From an uncultured Loktanella sp. (GTDB lineage Bacteria; Pseudomonadota; Alphaproteobacteria; Rhodobacterales; Rhodobacteraceae): a stretch of DNA of 6,592 nucleotides. The notes beneath the pieces are model-generated. The model saw only the letters and a program-made list of their open reading frames with translations. It ran no database searches and was not told the origin of the DNA. The translations under genes were made by a program, and so were the position numbers. Below are positions 1 through 6,185 of the stretch, piece after piece. The DNA lies in assembly GCA_913061335.1 (NCBI GenBank), contig CAJXTP010000169.1, positions 1 through 6,592 of the forward strand. The letters are read 5' to 3'. The number at the start of each line of letters is the position of its first letter. Position 1 is the first letter of the stretch.

Positions 1-1093
1 GGGCCCTGCCAATGACAACAACGGCCGACGCATCAATCCAAACGCGACTGTTCAAGTGGCTTTGCTTGTACCCGGCGGCTCTGGGGACGGCACGGACAGT
101 CTGCTTGCCTCCAACCTTGAAAATGCCGCACGCTTGGCGATTTCAGATTTGAACGGCGTCAGCATCGACCTGCGCGTCTATAACACCGGGGCCAACCCCG
201 CTGTTGCCGCATCTGTTGCATCACAAGCAGTCAACGATGGCGCAAAGATCATATTGGGCCCGCTATTTGGCGAGGCCGCCAACGCCGCGGGTATTGCGGT
301 CGCAAACCGCAACATCAACGTGCTCGCGTTTTCCAACAACACATCCTTCGCTGGCGGCAACGTATTTGTTTTAGGCGCCACGTTCCAGAACACAGCCAAC
401 CGCTTGGTCCAATATTCTGGTCGCCAAGGGATCAGCCGCTATGCTGTTATCCACGGCGATGACGTTGCAGGAGAAGCAGGGCGCGATGCAATCGCAACAG
501 CCGTGCGCAACAACGGCGGACAAGTGTCCAGCATCGAAAGCTATCCGTTGTCGCAACAAGGCATCTTCAACTCGGCACGGCGAATTTCAGCATCAACTAA
601 ATCAGGCGGCGCTGATGCTGTATTCCTCACAGCTGGCGTAAATGCTGATCTGCCAATTTTGGCGACGGCACTGCGCGATACGGGCATCGACCCTGCTCAA
701 ACGCAGTATATCGGACTCACACGCTGGAGCGCGGCACCACAAGCATTGGCCCTACCGGGTCTACAAGGCGGGCTATTCACCCTCCCTGATCAGAACATGA
801 AAAACCTGTTCGAAAGCCGGTACACGGCAGCCTATGGCGATGCGCCGCACCCGCTTTCAGGTCTGGCGTACGACGGGATTGCTGCGATCGGGGCGCTTGT
901 CGCTGCCGGTGATGAAAACGCATTGACCAAGCAAGCACTCACGTCTCCTCAGGGGTTCCAAGGCACCGCTGGCATCTTCCGCCTGCTACCGAATGGGCAA
1001 AACCAACGTGGATTGGCCGTGGCAACTGTGCGCGACGGCAGTGTTGTTATTCTTGAGCCTGCGCCACGCAGCTTTGGCGGTGCTGGTTCTTAA
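1..1093 (+). CDS. Penicillin-binding protein activator (LpoA-like), periplasmic-binding fold; 5' end outside window
   Basis: About 363 codons are visible, read from base 2 with no stop back to the window edge, so the true start and any lipoprotein signal lie upstream. The GTG at 56 is in frame but falls inside the first beta strand (VQVALLVPGG), so it is not a credible start. The protein reads as a type I periplasmic-binding fold (Peripla_BP_6 type). An opening strand VALLVPGGSG is followed by an NLENAARLAI helix, IILGPLFGE (about bases 242-274), NVLAFSNN (about bases 317-340), and a second lobe with strands YAVIHGDD and DAVFLTAGV. The GPL and AFSNN motifs match LpoA C-terminal domains and their alphaproteobacterial relatives, which are usually named penicillin-binding protein activators. 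In E. coli, LpoA is an outer-membrane lipoprotein that stimulates PBP1A. Whether this protein does the same is inferred. A solute-binding protein of an amino-acid ABC transporter is the main alternative, but no permease or ATPase gene is seen nearby. murJ two genes downstream fits a cell-wall role. It ends with TAA three bases before glnD. Confidence 0.78.
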   Translation, partial: GPANDNNGRRINPNATVQVALLVPGGSGDGTDSLLASNLENAARLAISDLNGVSIDLRVYNTGANPAVAASVASQAVNDGAKIILGPLFGEAANAAGIAVANRNINVLAFSNNTSFAGGNVFVLGATFQNTANRLVQYSGRQGISRYAVIHGDDVAGEAGRDAIATAVRNNGGQVSSIESYPLSQQGIFNSARRISASTKSGGADAVFLTAGVNADLPILATALRDTGIDPAQTQYIGLTRWSAAPQALALPGLQGGLFTLPDQNMKNLFESRYTAAYGDAPHPLSGLAYDGIAAIGALVAAGDENALTKQALTSPQGFQGTAGIFRLLPNGQNQRGLAVATVRDGSVVILEPAPRSFGGAGS

Positions 1094-1096
1094 ACA

Positions 1097-3871
1097 GTGC
1101 AGATCCAAACCCACACTCTGGATACGCCGGATAGTTTGATCTGTCCGGCGTCTTCTATTTTCGACGGTGCATCAGTGCGCGCGCAGGTCATCGCCGCGAT
1201 TGCTGATGCCAAAGATGCGCGCGACGTGCGCCAAGCGACTGTCGTGATCCTGCGCGATGCCCAGGATACGGGCCGCCAGACGATCACCGACGCATTTGTC
1301 GCTGACCCATTTAACGCCCGCCCGACAACGCGGGCATTTAGCTGGCTGACCGATCAAATCGTCAAAGAAGCCTTATATGTAGCGACCATTCATCTGCACC
1401 CGCTGTCAAACCCGACAAGCGGTGAACTGCTTTCACTGATCGCAGTTGGTGGTTACGGACGCGGTGAAATGGCGCCCCAATCGGACGTCGATCTGCTGTT
1501 TCTGACGCCCTACAAAATCACGCCGTGGGCTGAAAGCGTGATTGAATCGATGCTGTATATCCTTTGGGATCTTAAGCTAAAGGTCGGACACGCCAGCCGC
1601 ACCGTCAAAGATTGCATCCGGCTTGCGCGCGAAGATTTCACAATCCGCACGTCGCTGGTTGAATATCGCCATATCGCAGGCGACGCTGCCCTTGCGGTAA
1701 AGTTGGGCGAGCGGCTTTGGACTGATCTTTTCCAATCCACCGCCCCTGAATTCATTGACGCCAAGCTTGCGGAACGCGCCGAGAGGCACCGCAAACAGGG
1801 CGGCCAACGCTATATGGTTGAGCCAAATGTCAAAGAAGGCAAAGGCGGCTTGCGCGATCTGCAGTCGCTTTATTGGATCGGCAAATACGTCAACGGTGTA
1901 AAAAACGCGTCTGAATTGGTCGACCACAAGGTGTTCACCCAAGACGAATACGAGACATTTCGCAAAGCTGAAGACTTCTTGTGGGCCGTGCGCTGCCATT
2001 TGCACCTGCTGACCAAGCGACCGATGGATCAGCTCACCTTTGACATGCAAGTCGATGTCGCCGCCCGCATGGGATACAAAGACGGCGGCGGACGCCGTGC
2101 GGTTGAACATTTCATGCAAGCCTATTTCCGGCGCGCCACCCAAGTCGGCGAGCTGACCCGCATCTTTTTGACCGCCCAAGAGGCCGCGCACACGAAACCC
2201 GCCCCCATGTTGGAACGATTTTTCAAGCGCCGCAAAAAGGCTAAGCCGCCTTATGCGATCTTGCAGAACCGGATCACAGTCGCCGACGTAGATGCGTTTT
2301 TAGCCGATCCGCTGAACCTTCTGCGGATATTTGAAGAGGCGTTGCGCACGGGCACGTTGCTGCACCCAGACGCCATGCGCCTGCTGTCAGCCAACTTGCA
2401 CTTGATCGACGCCGACGTGCAAAGCAGCAAAGTCGCGGCCAAGTTATTCTTGGATACCATGCTTAAACACGGCAACCCCGAACGGGGTCTGCGGCGGATG
2501 AACGAGCTTGGCATCCTCGGTGCGTTCATTCCTGAATTTGCCCCCATCGTCGCGATGATGCAGTTCAACATGTACCATCACTACACCGTTGATGAACACA
2601 CGATCCAATGCATCAGCCACCTTGCGCAAATTGAGCGCGAAGAGCTGATCGAAGAGCTGCCAGTCGCCTCGTCAATCCTGAAGGGCGGGATCAATCGCCG
2701 CGTGATATATGTGGCGTTGCTGCTGCATGATATCGGCAAGGGTCGCCCCGACGATCATTCGATCCTTGGCGCGCAGATTGCGCGCATTGTGGCCCCGCGA
2801 TTGGGCCTGACCAAGAAAGACTGCGACACGGTGGAATGGTTGATCCGCAACCACCTGCTGATGTCCGATGTGGCGCAAAAGCGCGACATTTCCGAACCCC
2901 GCACCGTGCGTGACTTTGCCAAAATGGTCAAAACCGTCGAACGCCTTGACCTGCTGACCGTGCTGACCGTCTGCGATATTCGCGGCGTGGGCCCCGGCAC
3001 ATGGAACAATTGGAAGGCCGTGCTGATCCGCAATTTGCACAAAGCCACCCGCGACGCGCTTGAAAACGGGCTTGAAGATCTTAACCGTGACGCCCGCGAA
3101 ACCGAGGCCAAGCGGGCCTTGCGAACCGCACTTTCAGATTGGGGGCCAAAGGCCATTCGCGCCGAAACGGGGCGTCACTATGGACCTTATTGGCAGGGCC
3201 TACCGCTGGCCACCCACCGAATTTTTGCGGATCTTTTGCGCGATGTGAACGACGATGAAATCAGTATCGACCTGATGCTTGACGAAGACCGCGATGCGAC
3301 CCGCGCCTGCCTTGCGATGGTCGACCACCCTGGCCTATTTAGCCGGATGACAGGGGCGCTTGCACTTGTCGGTGCAAACGTTGTGGACGCGCGGACCTAT
3401 ACATCAAAAGACGGCTATGCGACCGCCGTGTTCTGGATCCAAGACGCCGACGGCCACCCCTACGAGAAATCCCGTATGCCACGTCTTCGCAAGATGATTT
3501 CGCGCACCCTGCGTGGTGAAATTGTTGCGCGCGAGGCGCTTAAAGACCGCGACAAGATTAAAAAACGCGAGCGGGCATTCCGCGTCCCCACCCATATCAC
3601 GTTCGACAACACGGGGTCCGAAATCTACACGATAATTGAGGTCGACACCCGTGACCGCCCCGGGCTTTTGTATGACCTGACACGCACGCTCGCAAATAAT
3701 TACGTCTATATCGCCAGCGCCGTCATCGCGACATTCGGCGAACAGGTCGTCGATACATTTTACGTCAAAGACATGGTCGGTCTGAAATACCACACCCAAG
3801 ACAAGCGCGATGCGCTAGAGCATAAATTGCGCGAGGCGATTTTGCAGGGCGTCGAAAGGGCCACAGCATGA
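1097..3871 (+). CDS. glnD: [Protein-PII] uridylyltransferase / uridylyl-removing enzyme (bifunctional GlnD)
   Basis: This 924-residue cytoplasmic enzyme adds UMP to PII proteins (GlnB/GlnK) when glutamine is low and removes it when glutamine is high, setting the state of glutamine synthetase and the Ntr system. The nucleotidyltransferase domain has GGYGRGEM at 118-125 and SDVDLL at 129-134, with metal-binding D130 and D132, followed by WDLKLKVGH at 157-165. The PII-UTase linker domain has PNVKEGKGGLRDLQ at 243-256. The HD hydrolase domain has HHYTVDEHT at 494-502, HDIGK at 544-548, H554, NHLLMSDVA starting near 585, and D627 in CDIRGVGPGTW. Two C-terminal ACT domains, which sense glutamine in this family, contain DHPGLF (743-748) and DRPGLL (853-858). 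All expected catalytic residues are present, so both activities should work. The GTG start at 1097 has no clear Shine-Dalgarno and lies 3 bases after the upstream stop. The catalytic motif sits about 25 residues later than I recall for E. coli GlnD, so GTG 1175 (codon 27) is a possible later start. The 3' end overlaps murJ by ATGA. Confidence 0.96.
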   Translation: MQIQTHTLDTPDSLICPASSIFDGASVRAQVIAAIADAKDARDVRQATVVILRDAQDTGRQTITDAFVADPFNARPTTRAFSWLTDQIVKEALYVATIHLHPLSNPTSGELLSLIAVGGYGRGEMAPQSDVDLLFLTPYKITPWAESVIESMLYILWDLKLKVGHASRTVKDCIRLAREDFTIRTSLVEYRHIAGDAALAVKLGERLWTDLFQSTAPEFIDAKLAERAERHRKQGGQRYMVEPNVKEGKGGLRDLQSLYWIGKYVNGVKNASELVDHKVFTQDEYETFRKAEDFLWAVRCHLHLLTKRPMDQLTFDMQVDVAARMGYKDGGGRRAVEHFMQAYFRRATQVGELTRIFLTAQEAAHTKPAPMLERFFKRRKKAKPPYAILQNRITVADVDAFLADPLNLLRIFEEALRTGTLLHPDAMRLLSANLHLIDADVQSSKVAAKLFLDTMLKHGNPERGLRRMNELGILGAFIPEFAPIVAMMQFNMYHHYTVDEHTIQCISHLAQIEREELIEELPVASSILKGGINRRVIYVALLLHDIGKGRPDDHSILGAQIARIVAPRLGLTKKDCDTVEWLIRNHLLMSDVAQKRDISEPRTVRDFAKMVKTVERLDLLTVLTVCDIRGVGPGTWNNWKAVLIRNLHKATRDALENGLEDLNRDARETEAKRALRTALSDWGPKAIRAETGRHYGPYWQGLPLATHRIFADLLRDVNDDEISIDLMLDEDRDATRACLAMVDHPGLFSRMTGALALVGANVVDARTYTSKDGYATAVFWIQDADGHPYEKSRMPRLRKMISRTLRGEIVAREALKDRDKIKKRERAFRVPTHITFDNTGSEIYTIIEVDTRDRPGLLYDLTRTLANNYVYIASAVIATFGEQVVDTFYVKDMVGLKYHTQDKRDALEHKLREAILQGVERATA
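1124..1161 (+). terminator. Terminator-like hairpin with T-rich tail inside the 5' end of glnD
   Basis: ACGCCGGATAG (1124-1134) pairs with CTGTCCGGCGT (1141-1151). The stem is 11 base pairs with one T-G wobble and an uninterrupted 8-pair GC-rich base, closing a 6-base loop (TTTGAT). It is followed by CTTCTATTTT at 1152-1161. This is the layout of a Rho-independent terminator, 31 bases after the stop of the LpoA-like gene. It also lies within glnD codons 10-22 as annotated. It may end part of the upstream transcription, act as an attenuator melted by translating ribosomes, or mean that glnD starts further downstream. The structure is seen directly; the function is inferred. Confidence 0.5.
3854..3860 (+). 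promoter_or_regulatory. Shine-Dalgarno of murJ inside glnD
   Basis: GAAAGGG lies 7 bases before the murJ ATG at 3868, within the last codons of glnD. Together with the ATGA stop-start overlap (3868-3871), it supports this murJ start and suggests translational coupling of murJ to glnD. Confidence 0.6.
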
Positions 3872-5418
3872 AACCGATCCGCTTAATGGCTGGCTTTTTC
3901 ACCGTCGGCATTTGGACGCTCCTTAGCCGTGTGATGGGCTTTGTGCGCGACATCATGATCGCGAGCTATTTGGGAACCGGTCCCGTCGCCGAAGCCTTCC
4001 TTGTGGCGTTTTCCCTGCCAAATATGTTCCGCCGGTTCTTTGCCGAAGGCGCGTTTAACATGGCCTTTATTCCGATATTTGCCAAAAAGCTCGAAGGCGA
4101 CGATAACCCCGCGCAGTTTGCTCAAGATGCGTTTGTCGGCATGGCGTTCCTGCTGACCGCGTTCACCACCATCGGCATCATCGCTATGCCCGCATTGGTC
4201 GCCGCAATGGCATCTGGGTTCATGGCTGACGAACGGTTTGATCTGGCCGTCACTTACGGGCGTATTGCGTTCCCATACATTTTGTTCATCTCGCTGTCGG
4301 CATTGCTGTCAGGCGTTTTGAACGCGACGGGCCGCTTTGTCGCCGCTGCGGCAGCGCCTGTCCTGCTGAACGTGATCTTCATCGCAGCCCTGATCATCAC
4401 CGCTTTGGTCATGGACCCGACCCAATTTGATATCGGCAGGTCGCTGGCTTGGGCCGTGCCGATTGGCGGCATTGCGCAATTGGCCCTCGTGTTCATCGCA
4501 GCGCGTCGCGCAGGGTTTCCGATGCGGCTACGTTTGCCAAAGCTCACGCCTGATCTTAAACGCCTCGCACTGATCGCTGCCCCTGCGGCACTTGCGGGCG
4601 GCGTCGTGCAGATCAACCTACTTGTTGGCCGCCAAGTCGCCAGTTTTTTCGATGGCGCGGTTGCTTGGCTGAACTATGCAGACCGCCTGTACCAGCTTCC
4701 CTTGGGCGTGGTTGGCATTGCAATTGGCGTCGTGCTTTTGCCCGATCTGTCGCGGCGTTTGCGGGCAGGTGATGACGTTGGTGGGCGCGACGCATTTAAC
4801 CGCGCAAGCGAGCTGTCGCTGGCCCTGACAATTCCCGCATCCGTCGCGCTAATGGTCATTCCAGTGCCGCTGGTCAGCGTGTTATTTGAGCGTGGGGCCT
4901 TCACATCCGCCGACACGGCGGCAACCGCGATGGCCGTGGCAATCTATGGCCTTGGCCTGCCTGCATTCGTGCTGCAAAAAACCTTGCAGCCGCTGTTTTT
5001 CGCGCGCGAAGACACCAAGCGGCCATTTTATTACGCGCTCGCGGCGATGGTGATCAACTTACTGCTCGCCATCGGACTATCGTATTACATCGGGTTCATC
5101 GCGGCGGCGGTTGGCACCACGATGACCGGCTGGGTGATGGTGATCATGCTCGCGCGCGGCGCACGCACGATGGGCGACGCGGCCAAGTTCGACGCTCGGT
5201 TTCGCAAGCGCATCTGGCGGATTATCGGGGCATCTGGGGCAATGGGCATAATCTTGTTACTCGCCGGAGCAATCCTGTCACCTGTCTTTGGCATGGCAAA
5301 CTGGCGCTATCTGGCGCTGCTAGGTCTGGTCGCCATCGGGGTCATCAGCTATTTTGGCATCGGCCAATTGATCGGCGCATTCCGTTTGGGTGAATTCCGC
5401 CGCGCGATGCGCCGCTAA
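3868..5418 (+). CDS. murJ: Lipid II flippase MurJ (MviN family)
   Basis: This 516-residue integral inner-membrane protein of the MOP exporter superfamily moves undecaprenyl-linked peptidoglycan precursor (lipid II) to the periplasmic face. The N-terminal signature SRVMGFVRD (20-28), followed by AFLVAFSLPNMFRRFFAEGAF (43-63, written here from a continuous read), is typical of the family. Residues known to matter in E. coli MurJ align with a constant offset of three: R18 to R21, R24 to R27, R52 to R55, and R270 to R273 in the YADRLYQLPLG segment. E. coli D39 corresponds to E42, so the acidic charge is kept. The length and the run of hydrophobic segments fit 14 membrane helices. The ATG at 3868 overlaps the glnD stop and has a good ribosome-binding site, so coupled expression is likely. 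The TAA at 5416-5418 overlaps the stop of the convergent rhomboid-fold gene. It should be essential or nearly so, unless the genome carries a second flippase. Confidence 0.96.
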   Translation: MKPIRLMAGFFTVGIWTLLSRVMGFVRDIMIASYLGTGPVAEAFLVAFSLPNMFRRFFAEGAFNMAFIPIFAKKLEGDDNPAQFAQDAFVGMAFLLTAFTTIGIIAMPALVAAMASGFMADERFDLAVTYGRIAFPYILFISLSALLSGVLNATGRFVAAAAAPVLLNVIFIAALIITALVMDPTQFDIGRSLAWAVPIGGIAQLALVFIAARRAGFPMRLRLPKLTPDLKRLALIAAPAALAGGVVQINLLVGRQVASFFDGAVAWLNYADRLYQLPLGVVGIAIGVVLLPDLSRRLRAGDDVGGRDAFNRASELSLALTIPASVALMVIPVPLVSVLFERGAFTSADTAATAMAVAIYGLGLPAFVLQKTLQPLFFAREDTKRPFYYALAAMVINLLLAIGLSYYIGFIAAAVGTTMTGWVMVIMLARGARTMGDAAKFDARFRKRIWRIIGASGAMGIILLLAGAILSPVFGMANWRYLALLGLVAIGVISYFGIGQLIGAFRLGEFRRAMRR

Positions 5419-5440
5419 GACCGCTCGCGCAGTTTCGTTA
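5402..5440 (+). terminator. Hairpin spanning the murJ and rhomboid stop codons; possible bidirectional terminator
   Basis: GCGCGA (5402-5407) pairs with TCGCGC (5425-5430). After a single bulged T (5408), GCG (5409-5411) pairs with CGC (5422-5424). This gives nine GC-rich pairs around a 10-base loop that contains both stop codons. On the + strand the stem is followed by AGTTTCGTTA, a weak T-rich tail. On the - strand no T run follows. It is the only terminator-like structure I noticed for these two convergent genes, which share four bases and have no spacer. The missing strong T tract keeps confidence moderate. Confidence 0.4.
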
Positions 5441-6095
5441 CCAAAGCCGTCCAGCCACCGGGTGCGGCAACAATAGACACGGCAAACCCGAATACGAACC
5501 CCGAAATTTCCGCGATCCAAACAGGGCTCGTCCCGAACAGCAGGCCGAACACTAACTGCAAACCAAGCAGAAAACCGATCAGTCGAAACGCCTTGAGCTG
5601 GCTCTGACCTGACGCACCAAGGCGCAGCCAGATCAAATATGTATACGCGCCAATCAGCCCGTAAACAGCGGGGTAAATCTCCAAAAGCGGTGTGTTGCCT
5701 TCAGCGAGAAGACCAAACACCACAGCGCCAAATATCATCGACCCAAACACCACCAGCAAAACGGCCCCAGCACGAAATACATCGCCCACAAACTTGCCCA
5801 ACGCCAACAAGAGAGCGGCGGCAAACAGCGCTTGCGTAAAGCTGGCGTGCACAAAGCCGTAAGTCACAAACCGCTTCACCACGTTCAGGCTATAATCCCC
5901 AACGCCAATCACACGGTCCAATACGGCAGGTGAAAACCCATAATCTTGCATGGCATTCAACCGCCAACCAATTCCTTGCGGCCCCCCGATCATGCCAGCG
6001 GCGGCGGCAGACAAAACCAGCTCAACCAAGACCACGATAAGACACAGCACAATCACCACAGGCGGGATCGGATTGACGGCGGGTTCATGTTGCAT
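5415..6095 (-). CDS. Rhomboid-fold membrane protein, probably proteolytically inactive (pseudo-rhomboid)
   Basis: This 226-residue protein has about six hydrophobic segments (roughly 11-33, 84-107, 110-130, 138-157, 169-188, 193-211) and a short basic tail (KLRERS). Rhomboid landmarks are clear: RFVTYGFVHASF (75-86), which corresponds to the RxxTxxFxH region leading into helix 2; LALGKFVGDVF (97-107); and YGLIGAY (145-151) in helix 4. The active-site positions are changed. Aligned on H83 (equivalent to GlpG H145), Q88 replaces GlpG H150 and A92 replaces N154. The GxSG serine is Y141 (EIYPAVYG), and the helix 6 histidine is E196 (WIAEISGF). The only histidines are H3 and H83, so no serine-histidine dyad can form. 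It may bind membrane proteins like other pseudo-rhomboids, but the role is unknown. The ATG at 6095 has AGGT seven bases upstream and an in-frame stop shortly before it. It is transcribed away from trpS and converges on murJ, sharing four bases (CTAA, 5415-5418). Confidence 0.85.
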   Translation of the reverse strand: MQHEPAVNPIPPVVIVLCLIVVLVELVLSAAAAGMIGGPQGIGWRLNAMQDYGFSPAVLDRVIGVGDYSLNVVKRFVTYGFVHASFTQALFAAALLLALGKFVGDVFRAGAVLLVVFGSMIFGAVVFGLLAEGNTPLLEIYPAVYGLIGAYTYLIWLRLGASGQSQLKAFRLIGFLLGLQLVFGLLFGTSPVWIAEISGFVFGFAVSIVAAPGGWTALVTKLRERS

Positions 6096-6121
6096 TGGGC
6101 ATACCTATCGGGGCTGTTGAA

Positions 6122-6127
6122 ATTCTA
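6122..6127 (-). promoter_or_regulatory. Possible -10 element of the rhomboid-fold gene
   Basis: TAGAAT on the - strand matches the TATAAT consensus at five of six positions and would place the transcription start about 20 bases before the ATG at 6095. No convincing -35 hexamer lies at 16-18 bases; TTGCGC is 21 bases away. The call is weak and rests mainly on position. Confidence 0.25.
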
Positions 6128-6160
6128 AGTTTGGTCTGGCATGGGTATGCGCAACAGCCA

Positions 6161-6166
6161 TATAAA
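6161..6166 (+). promoter_or_regulatory. Possible -10 element of trpS
   Basis: TATAAA is followed by ATG at 6186, which implies a short leader of roughly 10-15 bases. The -35 region at the right distance (TGGCAT, 6137-6142) matches poorly, so an activator or a different start site may be involved. If real, this element rules out the in-frame upstream ATGs at 6141 and 6147 as trpS starts. Confidence 0.3.
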
Positions 6167-6185
6167 TCCAGACCGGACCGTTCCC

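Larger units (their letters stand above)
6096..6185. promoter_or_regulatory. Divergent intergenic region between the rhomboid-fold gene and trpS
   Basis: This 90-base spacer must hold both promoters. It contains two interleaved inverted-repeat pairs: GCATACC (6099-6105) with GGTATGC (6144-6150), and GGCTGTTG (6112-6119) with CAACAGCC (6152-6159). Their order is A-B-A'-B', so both pairs cannot form one simple hairpin. No T-box was seen, and none is expected in this group. The repeats may be operator half-sites or chance. Confidence 0.5.

Noticed and set aside
56..58. GTG at 56 as the start of the first gene
   Set aside because: The frame is open back to the window edge, and this codon lies inside the first beta strand of the fold, so the gene is cut by the window rather than starting here.
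1577..2191. A 204-codon open frame on the - strand opposite glnD
   Set aside because: It lies wholly antisense to the conserved GlnD catalytic and linker domains, shows no recognisable domain, and long antisense frames are common in GC-rich genes with strong codon bias.
2672..3799. Several 122-133 codon open frames on the - strand opposite the HD and ACT parts of glnD
   Set aside because: They overlap each other in different frames and sit opposite well-conserved coding sequence, without a family signature.
6132..6144. Three TGG triplets upstream of trpS (6132, 6137, 6142), considered as Trp codons of an attenuator leader peptide
   Set aside because: They are five bases apart and so cannot share one reading frame, and no start codon with an attenuator hairpin pair frames them.
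6141..6185. In-frame ATGs at 6141 and 6147 as longer starts for trpS
   Set aside because: They lack a ribosome-binding site, would add residues before the usual TrpRS N-terminus, and overlap the likely -10 element.
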